64,000 nucleotides of DNA from Rhabdaerophilum calidifontis (GCF_008641065.1 NZ_VTRS01000001.1:372001-436000); one strand, 5' to 3'; positions 19,676 to 29,867 are shown, counted from the stretch's first letter. The notes: generated by a model not told the origin, from the sequence alone. Translations and numbers: made by a program.

Positions 19676-19989
19676 GGCCGAGACCTCTCCCAGGGGCCCT
19701 CACGGGCCGTTCAACCTCTTGCCGCCCTGCGCCGCGCAGGCGACAGGGAGGGAATAGGGTTCACCAATCTGGAAATCAATGGTGTGGATGCATAGATGGA
19801 GCGGGACGGCAACATTGTGTCCGCCGGCCGGATCAGCTAGGTTCCGGCGTGATCGGGGGACATCCTGGCCATGAACCGCGCCCATCGGGGGCATGATCGC
19901 CCCACCCCCGCGAAGCCGCCCGAGCCGGCGCTCACGCGATCAAGGAGCTTCGGCCCTCCATGGATTTCCTGAAACCACGGTACACACCG

Positions 19990-20754
19990 ATGAATCGTCG
20001 CCGCCGCATCTACGAGGGCAAGGCCAAGGTCCTGTTCGAGGGGCCCGAGCCGGGCACGCTCATCCAGCATTTCAAGGATGACGCCACCGCGTTCAACGCC
20101 AAGAAGCACGAGGTGATCGACGGCAAGGGGGTGCTCAACAACCGCATCTCGGAATATATCTTCAACCAGCTCAACGCGATCGGCGTGCCGACCCATTTCA
20201 TCAAGCGGCTCAACATGCGCGAGCAGCTGATCCGCGAGGTGGAGATCATCCCGCTCGAGATCGTGGTGCGCAATGTCGCCGCCGGCTCGCTCTCGGCGCG
20301 GCTCGGAATCGACGAGGGCACGCCGCTGCCGCGCTCGATCATCGAATTCTACTACAAGAACGACACGCTCAACGATCCGATGGTTTCCGAGGAACACATC
20401 ACCGCCTTCGGCTGGGCGACGCCGCAGGAAATCGACGACATCATGTCGCTCGCGATCCGCGTCAACGATTTCCTCTCCGGCCTGTTCCTCGGCGTCGGCA
20501 TCCGGCTCGTCGATTTCAAGATGGAATGCGGCCGTCTCTACGAGGGCGACATGGTGCGCATCGTGGTGGCGGACGAGATCTCCCCGGATTCCTGCCGGCT
20601 CTGGGACATGAAATCCTCGGACAAGATGGACAAGGACCGGTTCCGCCGCGACATGGGCGGGCTGATCGAGGCCTATTCCGAGGTCGCGCGCCGGCTCGGC
20701 ATCCTGACCGAGGGTGACAACCCCAAGGCTGCGGGCCCCAAGCTGGTGCAGTGA
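19990..20754 (+). CDS. purC: SAICAR synthase
   Basis: Phosphoribosylaminoimidazole-succinocarboxamide synthase, 254 residues from this start; joins aspartate to CAIR with ATP in de novo purine synthesis. [17 protein letters not shown] begins the ATP-binding fold, then the family signatures [37 protein letters not shown] and [13 protein letters not shown]. An in-frame ATG at 19960 has AAGGAG 12 bases upstream and would add 10 residues; the ATG at 19990 fits family length better. First gene of a purC-purS-purQ cluster. Confidence 0.96.
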   Translation: MNRRRRIYEGKAKVLFEGPEPGTLIQHFKDDATAFNAKKHEVIDGKGVLNNRISEYIFNQLNAIGVPTHFIKRLNMREQLIREVEIIPLEIVVRNVAAGSLSARLGIDEGTPLPRSIIEFYYKNDTLNDPMVSEEHITAFGWATPQEIDDIMSLAIRVNDFLSGLFLGVGIRLVDFKMECGRLYEGDMVRIVVADEISPDSCRLWDMKSSDKMDKDRFRRDMGGLIEAYSEVARRLGILTEGDNPKAAGPKLVQ

Positions 20755-20921
20755 CGGCGCCGTTCCGGCGGAGCGTGAGACGGTGCGGCAATCCGTTTCT
20801 CCTGCAGGGATGCGCAGGGCTGCGTCAGGCGGCGCCGCGCTCCCGGACGGAAGGATTGCGCCGCAACGGCAATGGCATTAATCCGCAGCGATCATTCCCC
20901 CCGCTCGATCACAGGCCGCCC

Positions 20922-21164
20922 ATGAAAGCCCGCGTCACCGTCACCCTCAAGAATGGCGTCCTCGATCCGCAGGGCAAGGCGATCGAGGGGGCGTTGAAAA
21001 GCTTCGGCATCGAGGGCATCGGCAGCGTGCGGCAGGGCAAGGTGTTCGACATCGAGGTCGAGACCGCGGACCGGACCCGCGCCGAGGCGATGCTGAAGGA
21101 GGCCTGCGAGAAGCTGCTCGCGAATCTGGTGGTCGAAAATTACACGATCGAGGTTCTGGGGTGA
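20922..21164 (+). CDS. purS: FGAM synthase subunit PurS
   Basis: 80-residue small subunit of formylglycinamidine ribonucleotide synthase. The pattern ARVTVTLKNGVLDPQGKAIE (3-22), then SFGIEGI and VRQGKVFDIEVE, is typical of PurS. PurS bridges PurQ, which supplies ammonia, and PurL, which is not in this window. Its TGA overlaps the purQ ATG (TGATG). The 167 bp after purC contains no other recognisable gene. Confidence 0.95.
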   Translation: MKARVTVTLKNGVLDPQGKAIEGALKSFGIEGIGSVRQGKVFDIEVETADRTRAEAMLKEACEKLLANLVVENYTIEVLG

Positions 21165-21847
21165 TGCGCGCCACCGTCATTACCTTTCCCGGCTCCAATC
21201 GCGACGGCGATGTCGCGCGGGCGCTGAAACAGGCGGGCGCATCGGTCGCCCATGCCTGGCACGCGGATGCCGACCTGCCCGCGGGTACCGATCTCGTCGT
21301 GTTGCCGGGCGGGTTCTCCTATGGCGATTACATGCGCACCGGCGCGATCGCCGCCCGCGCCGCCATCATGGATGCGGTGCGCGCCCATGCCGCGCGCGGC
21401 GGCTATGTGCTCGGCATCTGCAACGGGTTCCAGATTGCCTGCGAGGCGGGGCTGCTGCCGGGCGTTCTGATGCGCAATGCCGGGCTGAAATTCGTCTGCC
21501 GGATGCAGCATCTGCTCGTCCAGCGTGCGGACACGGCCTTCACGCGCGCCTATTCCCCCGGGCAGGTGATCAAGGTCTGCATCGCCCATGGCGAGGGCAA
21601 TTACGTCTGCGATGCCGCGACGCTTCAGGAGCTGGAGCATTCCGGCCGCGTCGCCTTCCGCTATTGCGACAGCGCGGGCAATGTCCTCAACGCCAATCCG
21701 AACGGTTCGCTCAACGCCATCGCCGGGATCTATTCAGCCAATCTGCGCGTGCTCGGCATGATGCCGCATCCCGAGAACCTGATCGACGGGCTCGTCGGCG
21801 GGACGGACGGGCGCGGCCTGTTCGAGAGCCTCGTCCGCGCCGCCTGA
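21164..21847 (+). CDS. purQ: FGAM synthase glutaminase subunit PurQ
   Basis: 227-residue class I glutamine amidotransferase that feeds ammonia to PurL for FGAM synthesis. The nucleophile C86 lies in LGICNGFQ, and the His-Glu pair in MMPHPEN near residue 200; TFPGSNRDGD starts the protein as in other PurQ. The ATG at 21164 overlaps the purS stop; a GTG three bases earlier is also in frame. Compact operon with purS. Small-PurL-type organisms need separate PurS and PurQ, so a small purL is expected elsewhere in the genome. Confidence 0.96.
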   Translation: MRATVITFPGSNRDGDVARALKQAGASVAHAWHADADLPAGTDLVVLPGGFSYGDYMRTGAIAARAAIMDAVRAHAARGGYVLGICNGFQIACEAGLLPGVLMRNAGLKFVCRMQHLLVQRADTAFTRAYSPGQVIKVCIAHGEGNYVCDAATLQELEHSGRVAFRYCDSAGNVLNANPNGSLNAIAGIYSANLRVLGMMPHPENLIDGLVGGTDGRGLFESLVRAA

Positions 21848-21866
21848 CCAGGCCGGCGCCGCCGCC

Positions 21867-23183
21867 TCACATCGTGAGGCGGATGCCGCCGATCTCGTTG
21901 GCGATCTTCCGGAACACCGCCTCCAGTTCGGTCGCCTGGTTGACCTTCATGAACTTCTCGGGTGAAGAGGCGCAGGCTTTCAGCAGGCCTTCGTTTCCGT
22001 CGATCACCAGCACGGTGTAGAGCGTGATCTTCAGCACCCTGGCGGCCTCCGCGACGCCGCGTTCGGTGATGGCGTCGCACATCGCCTTGGTGTCGGCGTT
22101 CATGCGCTGCTCGTTGGTCCAGGCGCCTTCCTGCCCCTTCCTGGTCCAGCGGTCGACGGTGTTGTTGCCGTCCGTGAGCAGGATCATGAAGCGCTCGACA
22201 TTCCCCGCGCCGGAGGCTTCCGCGAAGGGTTCGGCGCGCGAGAGCAGTTCATAGCCCCATTGTGCGCCGAGCGTGATGTTGGTCCAGCCCTCGGCCCGCA
22301 TCTCGTCGACCCGCTTGTGCAACCCGGCCCAATCGGCGCTGAGCGGCATGGCGCGCGCAAGGCCGTCGGCGCATTTGATCATCGGGTATTTGGTTGCATC
22401 CTTGCCGGGCGTGTAGCCGGCGATCGTGGCGTTGTAGCCAGCGTCGCGGTCTGCCACGCAGCCGTCCCAGGCGTTGCGGTTCGCGACCTTGGCGTAATTG
22501 GCGCTGTTCTTTTCGAACGTGCCGGTCGGGTTCGGCGTCAGCCATTCCGCCTCTCGGTGGGCGGTGCCGAGATTGATGCGCGTGGTGTAGGGCACCAGCG
22601 CCACACGCACCTGATCCGGCTGGATCGCGCTCGATTTCAGGATGTCGAGCAGCGCATGCGTCGCCTTTTTCAACTCGCCGATCTTGTTCGATTGCCGCAT
22701 CGAGCCGGTATTGTCGAGCACCATGGCCAGCTCGATCTTGCGCGTGCCGTAGGCGGCCGTTGCGCCGACATCGATCGTCCAGCTCTCGAAGGCGGGCGCG
22801 GAGCCGTCTCCGAACAGCCGGGCGGCCAGGGCGTAGGCCGGTCCGAACAGCGTCGGCACCACGGCTTTCGCGCCGACGCTGACGCTGGTTTCGGTCTTGG
22901 TCACGGTGATGCCGCTGACGGCGATCGGGTCGCGATGCGAGAGCAGCGCCTTGAAATAGGAATCGGCCAGCGCCTTGAGGGCCGCCGCATCCCGCTTCGG
23001 CGCCTCGCGCGAGAGCATCAGCACGGTCGAATCGGCGGCGCCCTGGATTTGCGCGCGCGCCTGCCAGGTGCGCGCGTAATCGACGCCGATGCCGGAAATC
23101 GCCACCAGCGGCAGCAGCATCAGCGTGACGATTTGGGTGACGGCGCCGCGCGTATCCTCCGCGAATGTCCTGAAACGGGTCAT
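21867..23183 (-). CDS. TadG-like Flp pilus-associated VWA protein
   Basis: 438 residues. The N-terminus (GAVTQIVTLMLLPLVAISG, about 13-31, with TR just before) is a TadE/TadG-type membrane segment (Tad_N), placing most of the protein in the periplasm. A von Willebrand A domain starts near residue 148 with a MIDAS-like motif LDNTGSM (D157) and LLTDGNN further on. The start is secure: AGGAGG 7 bases upstream. In Tad systems TadG is a minor pilin-like or adhesion component. No tad/cpa/flp gene is nearby, so it is an orphan here. Confidence 0.88.
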   Translation of the reverse strand: MTRFRTFAEDTRGAVTQIVTLMLLPLVAISGIGVDYARTWQARAQIQGAADSTVLMLSREAPKRDAAALKALADSYFKALLSHRDPIAVSGITVTKTETSVSVGAKAVVPTLFGPAYALAARLFGDGSAPAFESWTIDVGATAAYGTRKIELAMVLDNTGSMRQSNKIGELKKATHALLDILKSSAIQPDQVRVALVPYTTRINLGTAHREAEWLTPNPTGTFEKNSANYAKVANRNAWDGCVADRDAGYNATIAGYTPGKDATKYPMIKCADGLARAMPLSADWAGLHKRVDEMRAEGWTNITLGAQWGYELLSRAEPFAEASGAGNVERFMILLTDGNNTVDRWTRKGQEGAWTNEQRMNADTKAMCDAITERGVAEAARVLKITLYTVLVIDGNEGLLKACASSPEKFMKVNQATELEAVFRKIANEIGGIRLTM

Positions 23184-23314
23184 GATGGCTCCTCCTGCCG
23201 CCTGTGCGGCAAGAGGCATGCCACGCGGCGGGACGGTCGGATGGAATTGATCGCGTGCCCCGCTGTTCCGGCTTGACGCCGAGCGGGTTCGCGCGTAGCT
23301 CTCGGCGCGGGTCA

Positions 23315-23359
23315 TCTCCCCCCAACGGGAGACGCCCATCTGGAAGGATGGAGACACAG
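23315..23359 (+). promoter_or_regulatory. serC leader RNA element
   Basis: Two consecutive hairpins lie directly before serC: a 6-bp stem TCTCCC/GGGAGA (23315-23320, 23327-23332, 6-base loop) and a 5-bp stem CCATC/GATGG (23336-23340, 23347-23351, 6-base loop). The second stem's 3' arm overlaps the ribosome-binding site GGAG (23350-23353), so folding would mask it. Position and arrangement agree with the serC leader motif described upstream of alphaproteobacterial serC; the match is from memory. Ligand unknown. Confidence 0.6.
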
Positions 23360-24523
23360 ATGACGACCAAGCCCGCAGCGCGCCCGCGCGTGCCCAATTT
23401 CTCTTCCGGTCCGTGTGCCAAAAGGCCGGGCTGGTCCCTCAAGGCCCTGAACGATGCCGCCCTCGGCCGCTCGCACCGCGCGAAGATCGGCAAGGCAAAG
23501 CTCAAGCAGGCGATCGACCTCACCCGCGCGGTCCTCCAGGTTCCCGCCGATTACCGCATCGGCATCGTGCCCGCTTCCGACACCGGCGCGGTCGAGATGG
23601 CGATGTGGACGATGCTCGGCGCGCGCCCGGTCACGATGCTCGCCTGGGAATCGTTCGGCGAGGGCTGGGTGACGGATGCGGTCAAGCAGCTCAAGCTTCA
23701 GGATTGCGAGATCGTCGGCGCGCCTTACGGCGAATTGCCGAACCTGAAGAAGGTCGACACGAAAACCCGCGACGTGGTTTTCACGTGGAACGGCACGACC
23801 TCGGGCGTGCGCGTGCCGGATGCCGATTGGATCGCGGCCGACCGCGAGGGAATCACGATCTGCGACGCGACCTCGGCGGCCTTCGCGCAGAGGCTCGACT
23901 GGCCCAAGCTCGATGTCGTCACCTTCTCCTGGCAGAAGGTGCTCGGCGGCGAGGCCGCGCATGGCATGCTGATCCTTTCGCCCCGCGCCGTGGCGCGGCT
24001 CGAGAGCTTCAAGCCGGATCGGGCGCTGCCGAAGATCTTCCGCCTCACCTCGAACGGCAAGCTGATCGAGGGCATCTTCCAGGGCGAGACGATCAACACG
24101 CCCTCGATGCTCTGCGTCGAGGATTACATCGACGCGCTCCTCTGGGCGCAGAAGGTCGGCGGCCTCGACGGGCTGGTCAAGCGGGCGGATGCCAATACCC
24201 GCGCGCTTGCCAGCTGGGTGAAGAATACGCCGTGGATCGACTTCCTCGCCGTGAAGCCCAAGACGCGCTCCAACACCTCCGTCTGCCTGAAATTCACCGA
24301 TCCGAAGGTGACGGCGCTGCCGCCGGAGAAGCAGGCGGATTTCGCCAAGGGCGTCGTCGCGACGCTGGAGGACGAGGGCGCCGGCCTCGATCTCGGCCAT
24401 TACCGCGATGCGCCGCCGGGTCTCAGGATCTGGTGCGGCGCGACCGTGCAGGCGCGCGACGTCAAGGCGCTGATCCCCTGGATCGAATACGCCTTCGCGA
24501 AGGAACGCGCGAAGCTCGGCTGA
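23360..24523 (+). CDS. serC: phosphoserine aminotransferase
   Basis: 387-residue PLP enzyme turning 3-phosphohydroxypyruvate into phosphoserine; it can also serve pyridoxal phosphate synthesis via 4-phosphohydroxythreonine. [13 protein letters not shown] opens the protein, as in the alphaproteobacterial/archaeal SerC branch, and the PLP lysine is in [13 protein letters not shown] at 23360 has GGAG 6 bases upstream; an ATG four codons earlier lacks spacing for one. Followed by serA. Since PdxA also lies in this window (61.4 kb), a PLP role is plausible. Confidence 0.95.
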   Translation: MTTKPAARPRVPNFSSGPCAKRPGWSLKALNDAALGRSHRAKIGKAKLKQAIDLTRAVLQVPADYRIGIVPASDTGAVEMAMWTMLGARPVTMLAWESFGEGWVTDAVKQLKLQDCEIVGAPYGELPNLKKVDTKTRDVVFTWNGTTSGVRVPDADWIAADREGITICDATSAAFAQRLDWPKLDVVTFSWQKVLGGEAAHGMLILSPRAVARLESFKPDRALPKIFRLTSNGKLIEGIFQGETINTPSMLCVEDYIDALLWAQKVGGLDGLVKRADANTRALASWVKNTPWIDFLAVKPKTRSNTSVCLKFTDPKVTALPPEKQADFAKGVVATLEDEGAGLDLGHYRDAPPGLRIWCGATVQARDVKALIPWIEYAFAKERAKLG

Positions 24524-24537
24524 GGCCGCCCGCCGCC

Positions 24538-24560
24538 ATGCCCGGGCCCGGCCCGGGCAT
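24538..24560. repeat. 10-bp perfect hairpin between serC and serA
   Basis: ATGCCCGGGC (24538-24547) and its exact complement (24551-24560) flank a 3-base loop 14 bases after the serC stop. No T-run follows, so it is more likely an intercistronic processing/stability or attenuation element than a full terminator. Confidence 0.6.
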
Positions 24561-24639
24561 CCATGCCTTCCCCCTGAAGCCCGCCCGACATCCCCGAGCG
24601 TGGATGGCCGGCGCCGGCCTGACGCATGAGGATAGCCCC

Positions 24640-26229
24640 ATGACCAAGCCCCGCGTTCTGATTTCCGATGCCCTCTCCCCCGCCGCCGTGCAGATCTTCA
24701 AGGATCGCGGCATCGACGTGACGTTCGACGCCAATCTCGGCAAGGACAAGGACAAGCTCGCGGCCGTGATCGGCGAATATGACGGGCTCGCCATCCGCTC
24801 CGCGACCAAGGTCAATGCCGGCCTGCTCGCGGGTGCAACGAAGCTCAAGGTGATCGGTCGCGCCGGAATCGGCGTCGACAATGTCGATATCCCTGCCGCC
24901 ACCGCGCGCGGCATCATCGTGATGAACACGCCTTTCGGCAATTCGATCACCACCGCCGAGCACGCGATCGCGCTGATGTTCGCGCTCGCGCGCCAGATCC
25001 CCGCCGCCGACCTCTCGACCCAGGCCGGCAAATGGGAGAAGAACCGGTTCATGGGCGTCGAACTCGAGGCCAAGACGCTCGGCCTGATCGGCGCCGGCAA
25101 TATCGGCTCGATCGTCGCCCGCAAGGCGATCGGGGTCGGCATGAAGGTCGTCGCCTATGATCCCTATCTCTCGCCGGAGCGCGCGGTGCAGATCGGCGTC
25201 GAGAAGCTGGAACTCGACCAGCTCCTCGCCCGGGCCGATTTCATCACCCTGCATACGCCCCTGACCGAGCAGACGAAGAACCTGCTCTCGCGGGAGGCGC
25301 TCGCGAAGACGCGGAAGGGCGTGCGCATCATCAATTGCGCGCGCGGCGGGCTCGTCGACGAGGCTGCGCTCGCCGAGGCGATCAAGGCCGGGCATGTCGC
25401 CGGTGCGGCTTTCGACGTGTTCTCGGTCGAGCCGGCCGAGACCAATCCGCTTTTCGGCCTGCCGAACGTGATCTGCACGCCGCATCTCGGCGCATCGACC
25501 TCCGAGGCGCAGGAGAATGTCGCGCTCCAGGTCGCCGAGCAGATGGCGGATTACCTGTTGAACGGCGCGATCGCGAACGCGGTCAATTTCCCGTCGATCA
25601 CCGCCGAGGAGGCGCCGAAGCTGAAGCCCTTCGTCGCGCTCGGCGAGAAGCTCGGCGCCTTCCTCGGCCAGCTCACCGAGGCGCCGATCAAGTCGATCCG
25701 CATCCAGTATGAGGGCGAGGTCGGGGATCTCAATGTCCGGCCGATCACGGCCGCCGCGATCACCGGCGCGCTCCGGCCCTTCCTGCCTGAGATCAACATG
25801 GTCAATGCGCCGATGACCGCGAAGGAGAAGGGAATCGCGGTCGACGAGGTGAAGCGCAGCGCCGAGGGCGACCATGAGAGCCGGATCTATATCGAGATCG
25901 AGGCCGAGGACATGGTGCGCCATGCCGCCGGTACGGTCTATCAGGACGGCAAGCCGCGCATCGTCGAGATCCGCGGCATCCAGATGGATGCCGAATTCGC
26001 GCCGCACATGCTCTATGTCCGCAATGACGACAAGCCGGGTTTCATCGGCCGGTTCGGCACGCTGCTCGGCGAGAAGGGCATCAATATCGCGACCTTCAAT
26101 CTCGGCCGCGACAAGCCGGGCGGCGATGCGATCTGCTTCGTCGCGGTCGACGAGCGGATCAGCGACGCGGTGCTCGCGGAGATCCACGCCATCCCGCATG
26201 TGAAGCGCGCGCGGCGGCTGGCGTTCTGA
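24640..26229 (+). CDS. serA: D-3-phosphoglycerate dehydrogenase
   Basis: 529 residues, the long SerA type: substrate- and NAD-binding domains (about 1-315; LIGAGNIGSIVARKA is the dinucleotide fold), an intervening ASB domain (about 320-450) and a C-terminal ACT domain (about 453-529) for serine feedback. Catalytic Arg is in INCARGGLVDE, Glu in SVEPAETNP and His in TPHLGAST. It makes phosphohydroxypyruvate, the substrate of SerC just upstream. The start at 24640 is the first that fits the family; GAGG is 9-12 bases upstream. Confidence 0.97.
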   Translation: MTKPRVLISDALSPAAVQIFKDRGIDVTFDANLGKDKDKLAAVIGEYDGLAIRSATKVNAGLLAGATKLKVIGRAGIGVDNVDIPAATARGIIVMNTPFGNSITTAEHAIALMFALARQIPAADLSTQAGKWEKNRFMGVELEAKTLGLIGAGNIGSIVARKAIGVGMKVVAYDPYLSPERAVQIGVEKLELDQLLARADFITLHTPLTEQTKNLLSREALAKTRKGVRIINCARGGLVDEAALAEAIKAGHVAGAAFDVFSVEPAETNPLFGLPNVICTPHLGASTSEAQENVALQVAEQMADYLLNGAIANAVNFPSITAEEAPKLKPFVALGEKLGAFLGQLTEAPIKSIRIQYEGEVGDLNVRPITAAAITGALRPFLPEINMVNAPMTAKEKGIAVDEVKRSAEGDHESRIYIEIEAEDMVRHAAGTVYQDGKPRIVEIRGIQMDAEFAPHMLYVRNDDKPGFIGRFGTLLGEKGINIATFNLGRDKPGGDAICFVAVDERISDAVLAEIHAIPHVKRARRLAF

Positions 26230-26248
26230 GCCAGGACCGGCGGGGCGC

Positions 26249-27139
26249 TCAGGCGCTCCGCCCCCGTTCCGCGATGGCGATGCCGCCAAGCACCAGCGCC
26301 ATCGAGACCGCGTGGTGCCACCCGAAGGGCTCGGCAAGGATCAGCACGGCGAGGATCGCGCCGATCACCGGCACGAGATTGGCGAAGAGCCCGGCCCGGC
26401 CGGGGCCGATCAGTTCCACCGCGCGCATGAAGAACACCTGTGCGAGGAAGCTCGGGCCGATCGCGACATAGACGAGGATCGTGAGGCCCGCCCAGCCCGG
26501 CCAGACGGCCTTGCCGAGGGCGATTTCGATGATGACGAGCGGCAGCGAGACGATCAGCGCGGCGAAGGCCATGCCCGCGAAGAAGGCGAGGCCGGAAATG
26601 GCCGGCCGCTGCTTCAGGGCCACGGTGTAGCCGGCATAGAGCGCGCAGGCCGCGACCATCAGCACGTCGCCGAGATTGAGGGCGAGATCGAGGATCCGCT
26701 CGGGATGACCGTGCGTCGCGGTCATCACCACGCCGAGCATCGTCACGGCGATGCCGACAAGCTGAAGCGCGCGGATCGGCGTCCGGTAGGCGAGGAAGGC
26801 GCCGATCAGCGTGAAGATCGGGATCGCACCTTGGAGCAGGGTCAGGTTCACGGCGCTGGTGTAATGGCCGGAAACATACATCATCGCGTTGAACACGGTG
26901 TAGCCGAGCGTGCCCATCGCGAGCGCGAAGCGCCAGCGTGCGCGCAGCACCGGCAGCGCTTCCACCACCTCGCGGCGCAGGAACAGCGCGATGATCAGCG
27001 CCACGATCAGCCATCGCCCCGCGGTCAGCACCATCGGCGAGATCTCGCCCACCGCGAGCCGCGCGGCGATGGCGTTGCCGCCCCACAGGAGCATGGTGAT
27101 GCCGAGCAGCGGATAGGGGCTGGCGAAAAGGCGGGACAT
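26249..27139 (-). CDS. EamA/DMT-family permease
   Basis: 296 residues with ten predicted membrane helices in two EamA repeats; GITMLLWGGNAIAARLAVGE is the conserved start of repeat one, and PVIGAILAVLILAEPFGWHHA the end of repeat two. Likely an exporter of amino acids or other small metabolites. It converges on serA (19 bp between stops) and is divergent from the amidotransferase gene. Not closely similar to the EamA protein at 6.7-7.5 kb apart from the family fold. Confidence 0.9.
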   Translation of the reverse strand: MSRLFASPYPLLGITMLLWGGNAIAARLAVGEISPMVLTAGRWLIVALIIALFLRREVVEALPVLRARWRFALAMGTLGYTVFNAMMYVSGHYTSAVNLTLLQGAIPIFTLIGAFLAYRTPIRALQLVGIAVTMLGVVMTATHGHPERILDLALNLGDVLMVAACALYAGYTVALKQRPAISGLAFFAGMAFAALIVSLPLVIIEIALGKAVWPGWAGLTILVYVAIGPSFLAQVFFMRAVELIGPGRAGLFANLVPVIGAILAVLILAEPFGWHHAVSMALVLGGIAIAERGRSA

Positions 27140-27212
27140 CAGCGGAGGACGTTGAATTCGAGGGGGAGGGTCGCTATCCGATGCGGATCAGACCTTGAAC
27201 CCGGCCCGCTCC

Positions 27213-28076
27213 ATGTCTCCTTCTCTGCGCTTCCTGATCCTTGAAGGCAATACCCGCGCGGTGCGCGAAGGCTACCGTGCCGAGACCGGCCGCACCCCCG
27301 CGCAGGCCTATGGGGAGGTGCTGGTCGCCATTGCCGGCGGGCATTTCGATATCCTCCACGCCGCCGATGCCGATGCGGCGCTCCCCGCCGGGGTTGCGCT
27401 GGCGGATTACGACGCCGCAATCATCACCGGCTCCTCGCTCCATATCTGGCAGGAGGAGCCGGAGGCGCTGCGTCAGGTCGCACTCGCGCAGGCCGTGTTC
27501 GCGAGCGGCGTGCCCTTCTTCGGCTCCTGCTGGGGGCTGCAGGTCGCGAGCGTCGCGGCCGGTGGTGTGGTCCACCGCAATCCGAACGGGCGCGAGATCG
27601 GCTTCGCGCGGCGGATCGCGCCCAATGCCGAAGGGCGGGCGCATCCCCTGCTCGCGGGGCGGCCGGACGTCTTCGATGCGCCCTGCTCGCATCTCGACGA
27701 GGTGGCGGTGCTGCCGCCGGATTCGACGCTGCTTGCCTCGAACGCGGTGTCGCGCGTGCAGGCGGCGGAGATCCGCCATGCCGGCGGCACCTTCTGGGGC
27801 GTGCAATATCATCCCGAATATTCGCTCTCGCAGCTCGCCCATCTCATCGAGCGGCGGATGGAGACGCTGATCGCGGAGGGGTTCTTCGCCGATGCGCGGC
27901 AGAAGGAAGCCTTCGTCGCCGATCTCCGCGCGATCGATGCCGATCCCGGCCTGCGCCATGCCGCCTGGCGCTACGGGCTCGGGCCGGACGTGACGGATCC
28001 GGTCCTGCGGACAACCGAATTGCGCAATTTCATCGCGGCGCAGGTCCGGCCACGGGCGATCCGGCGCGCTGCCTGA
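27213..28076 (+). CDS. class I glutamine amidotransferase-like protein
   Basis: 287 residues, GuaA N-terminal-like GATase1 domain with a C-terminal extension and no synthetase partner domain. Nucleophile C106 is in GSCWGLQ and the His-Glu pair is H200/E202 in QYHPEYS. The N-terminus FLILEGNTRAVREGY is conserved in stand-alone homologs, often annotated as GMP synthase-like amidotransferases, some of which hydrolyse gamma-glutamyl bonds. The actual substrate is unknown. The ATG at 27213 gives the family-like start; an upstream TTG is possible. Confidence 0.85.
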   Translation: MSPSLRFLILEGNTRAVREGYRAETGRTPAQAYGEVLVAIAGGHFDILHAADADAALPAGVALADYDAAIITGSSLHIWQEEPEALRQVALAQAVFASGVPFFGSCWGLQVASVAAGGVVHRNPNGREIGFARRIAPNAEGRAHPLLAGRPDVFDAPCSHLDEVAVLPPDSTLLASNAVSRVQAAEIRHAGGTFWGVQYHPEYSLSQLAHLIERRMETLIAEGFFADARQKEAFVADLRAIDADPGLRHAAWRYGLGPDVTDPVLRTTELRNFIAAQVRPRAIRRAA

Positions 28077-28156
28077 ATTGGGCCGCGCCGGCGTCGCAAC
28101 TTTGCCGGAAGCGCTGCCTTGGCTCATGCCGCGCCGAACCGCATCCGGAGGATCCC

Positions 28157-29842
28157 ATGCCGCAGCCCCTCATGTCCGGTTTTCCTGCCCGTTTCCGGCC
28201 TGCCGCCCGGCTCTGGCTGGCCGCCGGGGTCTCTTGCGCCGCGCTGGCGGGTGCCGAGGCTGCGCAGATCGAGGCCGCCTCGCGCGTCGGCGCGGTGACG
28301 CTTCATCCGGATTCCGCGATCGTGCGCCGCGACCTGAGCGTCGAGCTCCCCGCCGGGACGCACGAGATCATCGTCGACGGCCTGCCGGGCACGCTCGATC
28401 CGGCGTCGCTGCGCGTCGAGGGGGCGGGTGACCAGCGTGTCGTCGTGACCGCCATCGATCTCCGCGCGCGGCCGGCGGCGGAGCACGAGAAACCCGAGAC
28501 GCAGCGCCGGCTCAAGGCATTGCGCGCCGAACGCGACCGGCTCGCCGACCGGGCGGATGCGGTCGAGGGCCGCAAGGCGATGATCCAGCGCTTCGGCCAG
28601 GGCGGCGACGGCCGCGAGGGCAAGCCGCTCGAGATCGAGCATTGGAGCCGCGCCTGGGAGGCGGTTGGCAAGGGATTGCAGGCAGCAAACGAGGAATTGC
28701 GCGGCCTTCGCGACGAGATCCAGCGTGTCGAGGCCGAGATCGCGGCGCTGGAGCCGCCAGTCGCCCAGCCGCGGCCGGGCCGCGCCGAGCCGCGCCGCGC
28801 CGCGGCGATCGCGGTCGAGGCGGGTGTTTCCGGGCGGGTTACGCTGTCGCTGACCTATCGCGTGCAGGGCGCCGGCTGGCGTCCCGTCTACGATGCGCGG
28901 CTCGACACGCGCGGCGCGCAGCCGGTGCTGGAACTGGTCCGCCGCGCGATGATCCGCCAGAATAGCGGCGAGGATTGGGGCGATGTCGCGCTGACGCTCT
29001 CCACGCTCCAGATCGCGCGCGCGACGGCCGCGCCGCTGCTGCGGGGCGAGCGCGTCGCGTTCCACGAGCCGCTGCCGCCCCGGCCTGCGGCGCCGATGGC
29101 GGTGGGGCGCGCAGCGCCGGGCCAGGCGGATCTGGCGATGCCGGAAGCGGCGCCGCGCATGGCGGCCGCGCCGGTCGAGGAGGCGGAGGCGCGGCTCGAT
29201 GCCGGCGCCTACCAGAGCAGCTACGCGGTGCCGGGCCGGACCAGCGTGCCGTCCGGCCCGGCGGAGAAGAGCGTGCGCCTCGGCGCCGAGCGGCCGGAGG
29301 TCCGGCTGACGGTCCTGAGCGCGCCGGCGCTCGACCCGCGCGCCTATCTCGAGGCGGCCTTCACCGCCCCGGCCGATGCGCCGCTGCTGGCCGGCGAGGT
29401 GCTCCTCACCCGCGACGGCGCCTTCATCGGCCGCGGCCGGCTGCCGCTCGTCGCGCCGGGCGTCGAGGCCAGGCTCGGGTTCGGCGCCGACGAGCGGGTG
29501 ACGGTGACGCGCGTGCCGCTCGGGCGGATGACGCGCGAGCCGGGGCTTCTCGGTTCGACCCGCTCCGACGAGGTCCGCTTCCGCATCCAGGTGCGCAACC
29601 TGCACGGTTTCGCGATTCCCGTGCGGATCGAGGACCGCGTGCCCGTCAGCGAGGATCAGGCGATCCAGGTCGAGCGCCTCGCGGAGATGACGAAGCCGGA
29701 TCTCGAGGCGCCGGACGACCGGCGCGGGGTCTTCGCCTGGGCGGCGCAGCTCAAGCCTCAGGAGGAGCGCGCCTTCGTTACCGCCTACCGCATCCGCTGG
29801 CCCGCGGGCAAGGAAACCCGGATCACGCCGCTGCCGCGCTGA
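28157..29842 (+). CDS. DUF4139 (mucoidy-inhibitor A-like) secreted protein
   Basis: 561 residues with an N-terminal signal-like segment (about 15-36, [17 protein letters not shown]), an N-terminal beta domain (DUF4140-like, 42-95), a coiled coil (about 105-200) and a DUF4139 region (about 212-560) with [17 protein letters not shown] and [15 protein letters not shown], both family hallmarks. Role unknown; Streptomyces MuiA gave the name. Ala/Pro-rich segment about 300-340 interrupts the DUF4139 domain. Good ribosome-binding site: GGAGG 5 bases before the ATG. Followed by a hairpin and purA. Confidence 0.82.
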   Translation: MPQPLMSGFPARFRPAARLWLAAGVSCAALAGAEAAQIEAASRVGAVTLHPDSAIVRRDLSVELPAGTHEIIVDGLPGTLDPASLRVEGAGDQRVVVTAIDLRARPAAEHEKPETQRRLKALRAERDRLADRADAVEGRKAMIQRFGQGGDGREGKPLEIEHWSRAWEAVGKGLQAANEELRGLRDEIQRVEAEIAALEPPVAQPRPGRAEPRRAAAIAVEAGVSGRVTLSLTYRVQGAGWRPVYDARLDTRGAQPVLELVRRAMIRQNSGEDWGDVALTLSTLQIARATAAPLLRGERVAFHEPLPPRPAAPMAVGRAAPGQADLAMPEAAPRMAAAPVEEAEARLDAGAYQSSYAVPGRTSVPSGPAEKSVRLGAERPEVRLTVLSAPALDPRAYLEAAFTAPADAPLLAGEVLLTRDGAFIGRGRLPLVAPGVEARLGFGADERVTVTRVPLGRMTREPGLLGSTRSDEVRFRIQVRNLHGFAIPVRIEDRVPVSEDQAIQVERLAEMTKPDLEAPDDRRGVFAWAAQLKPQEERAFVTAYRIRWPAGKETRITPLPR

Positions 29843-29867
29843 TTGTCGGAGGAAAACGTCGCGGCGT

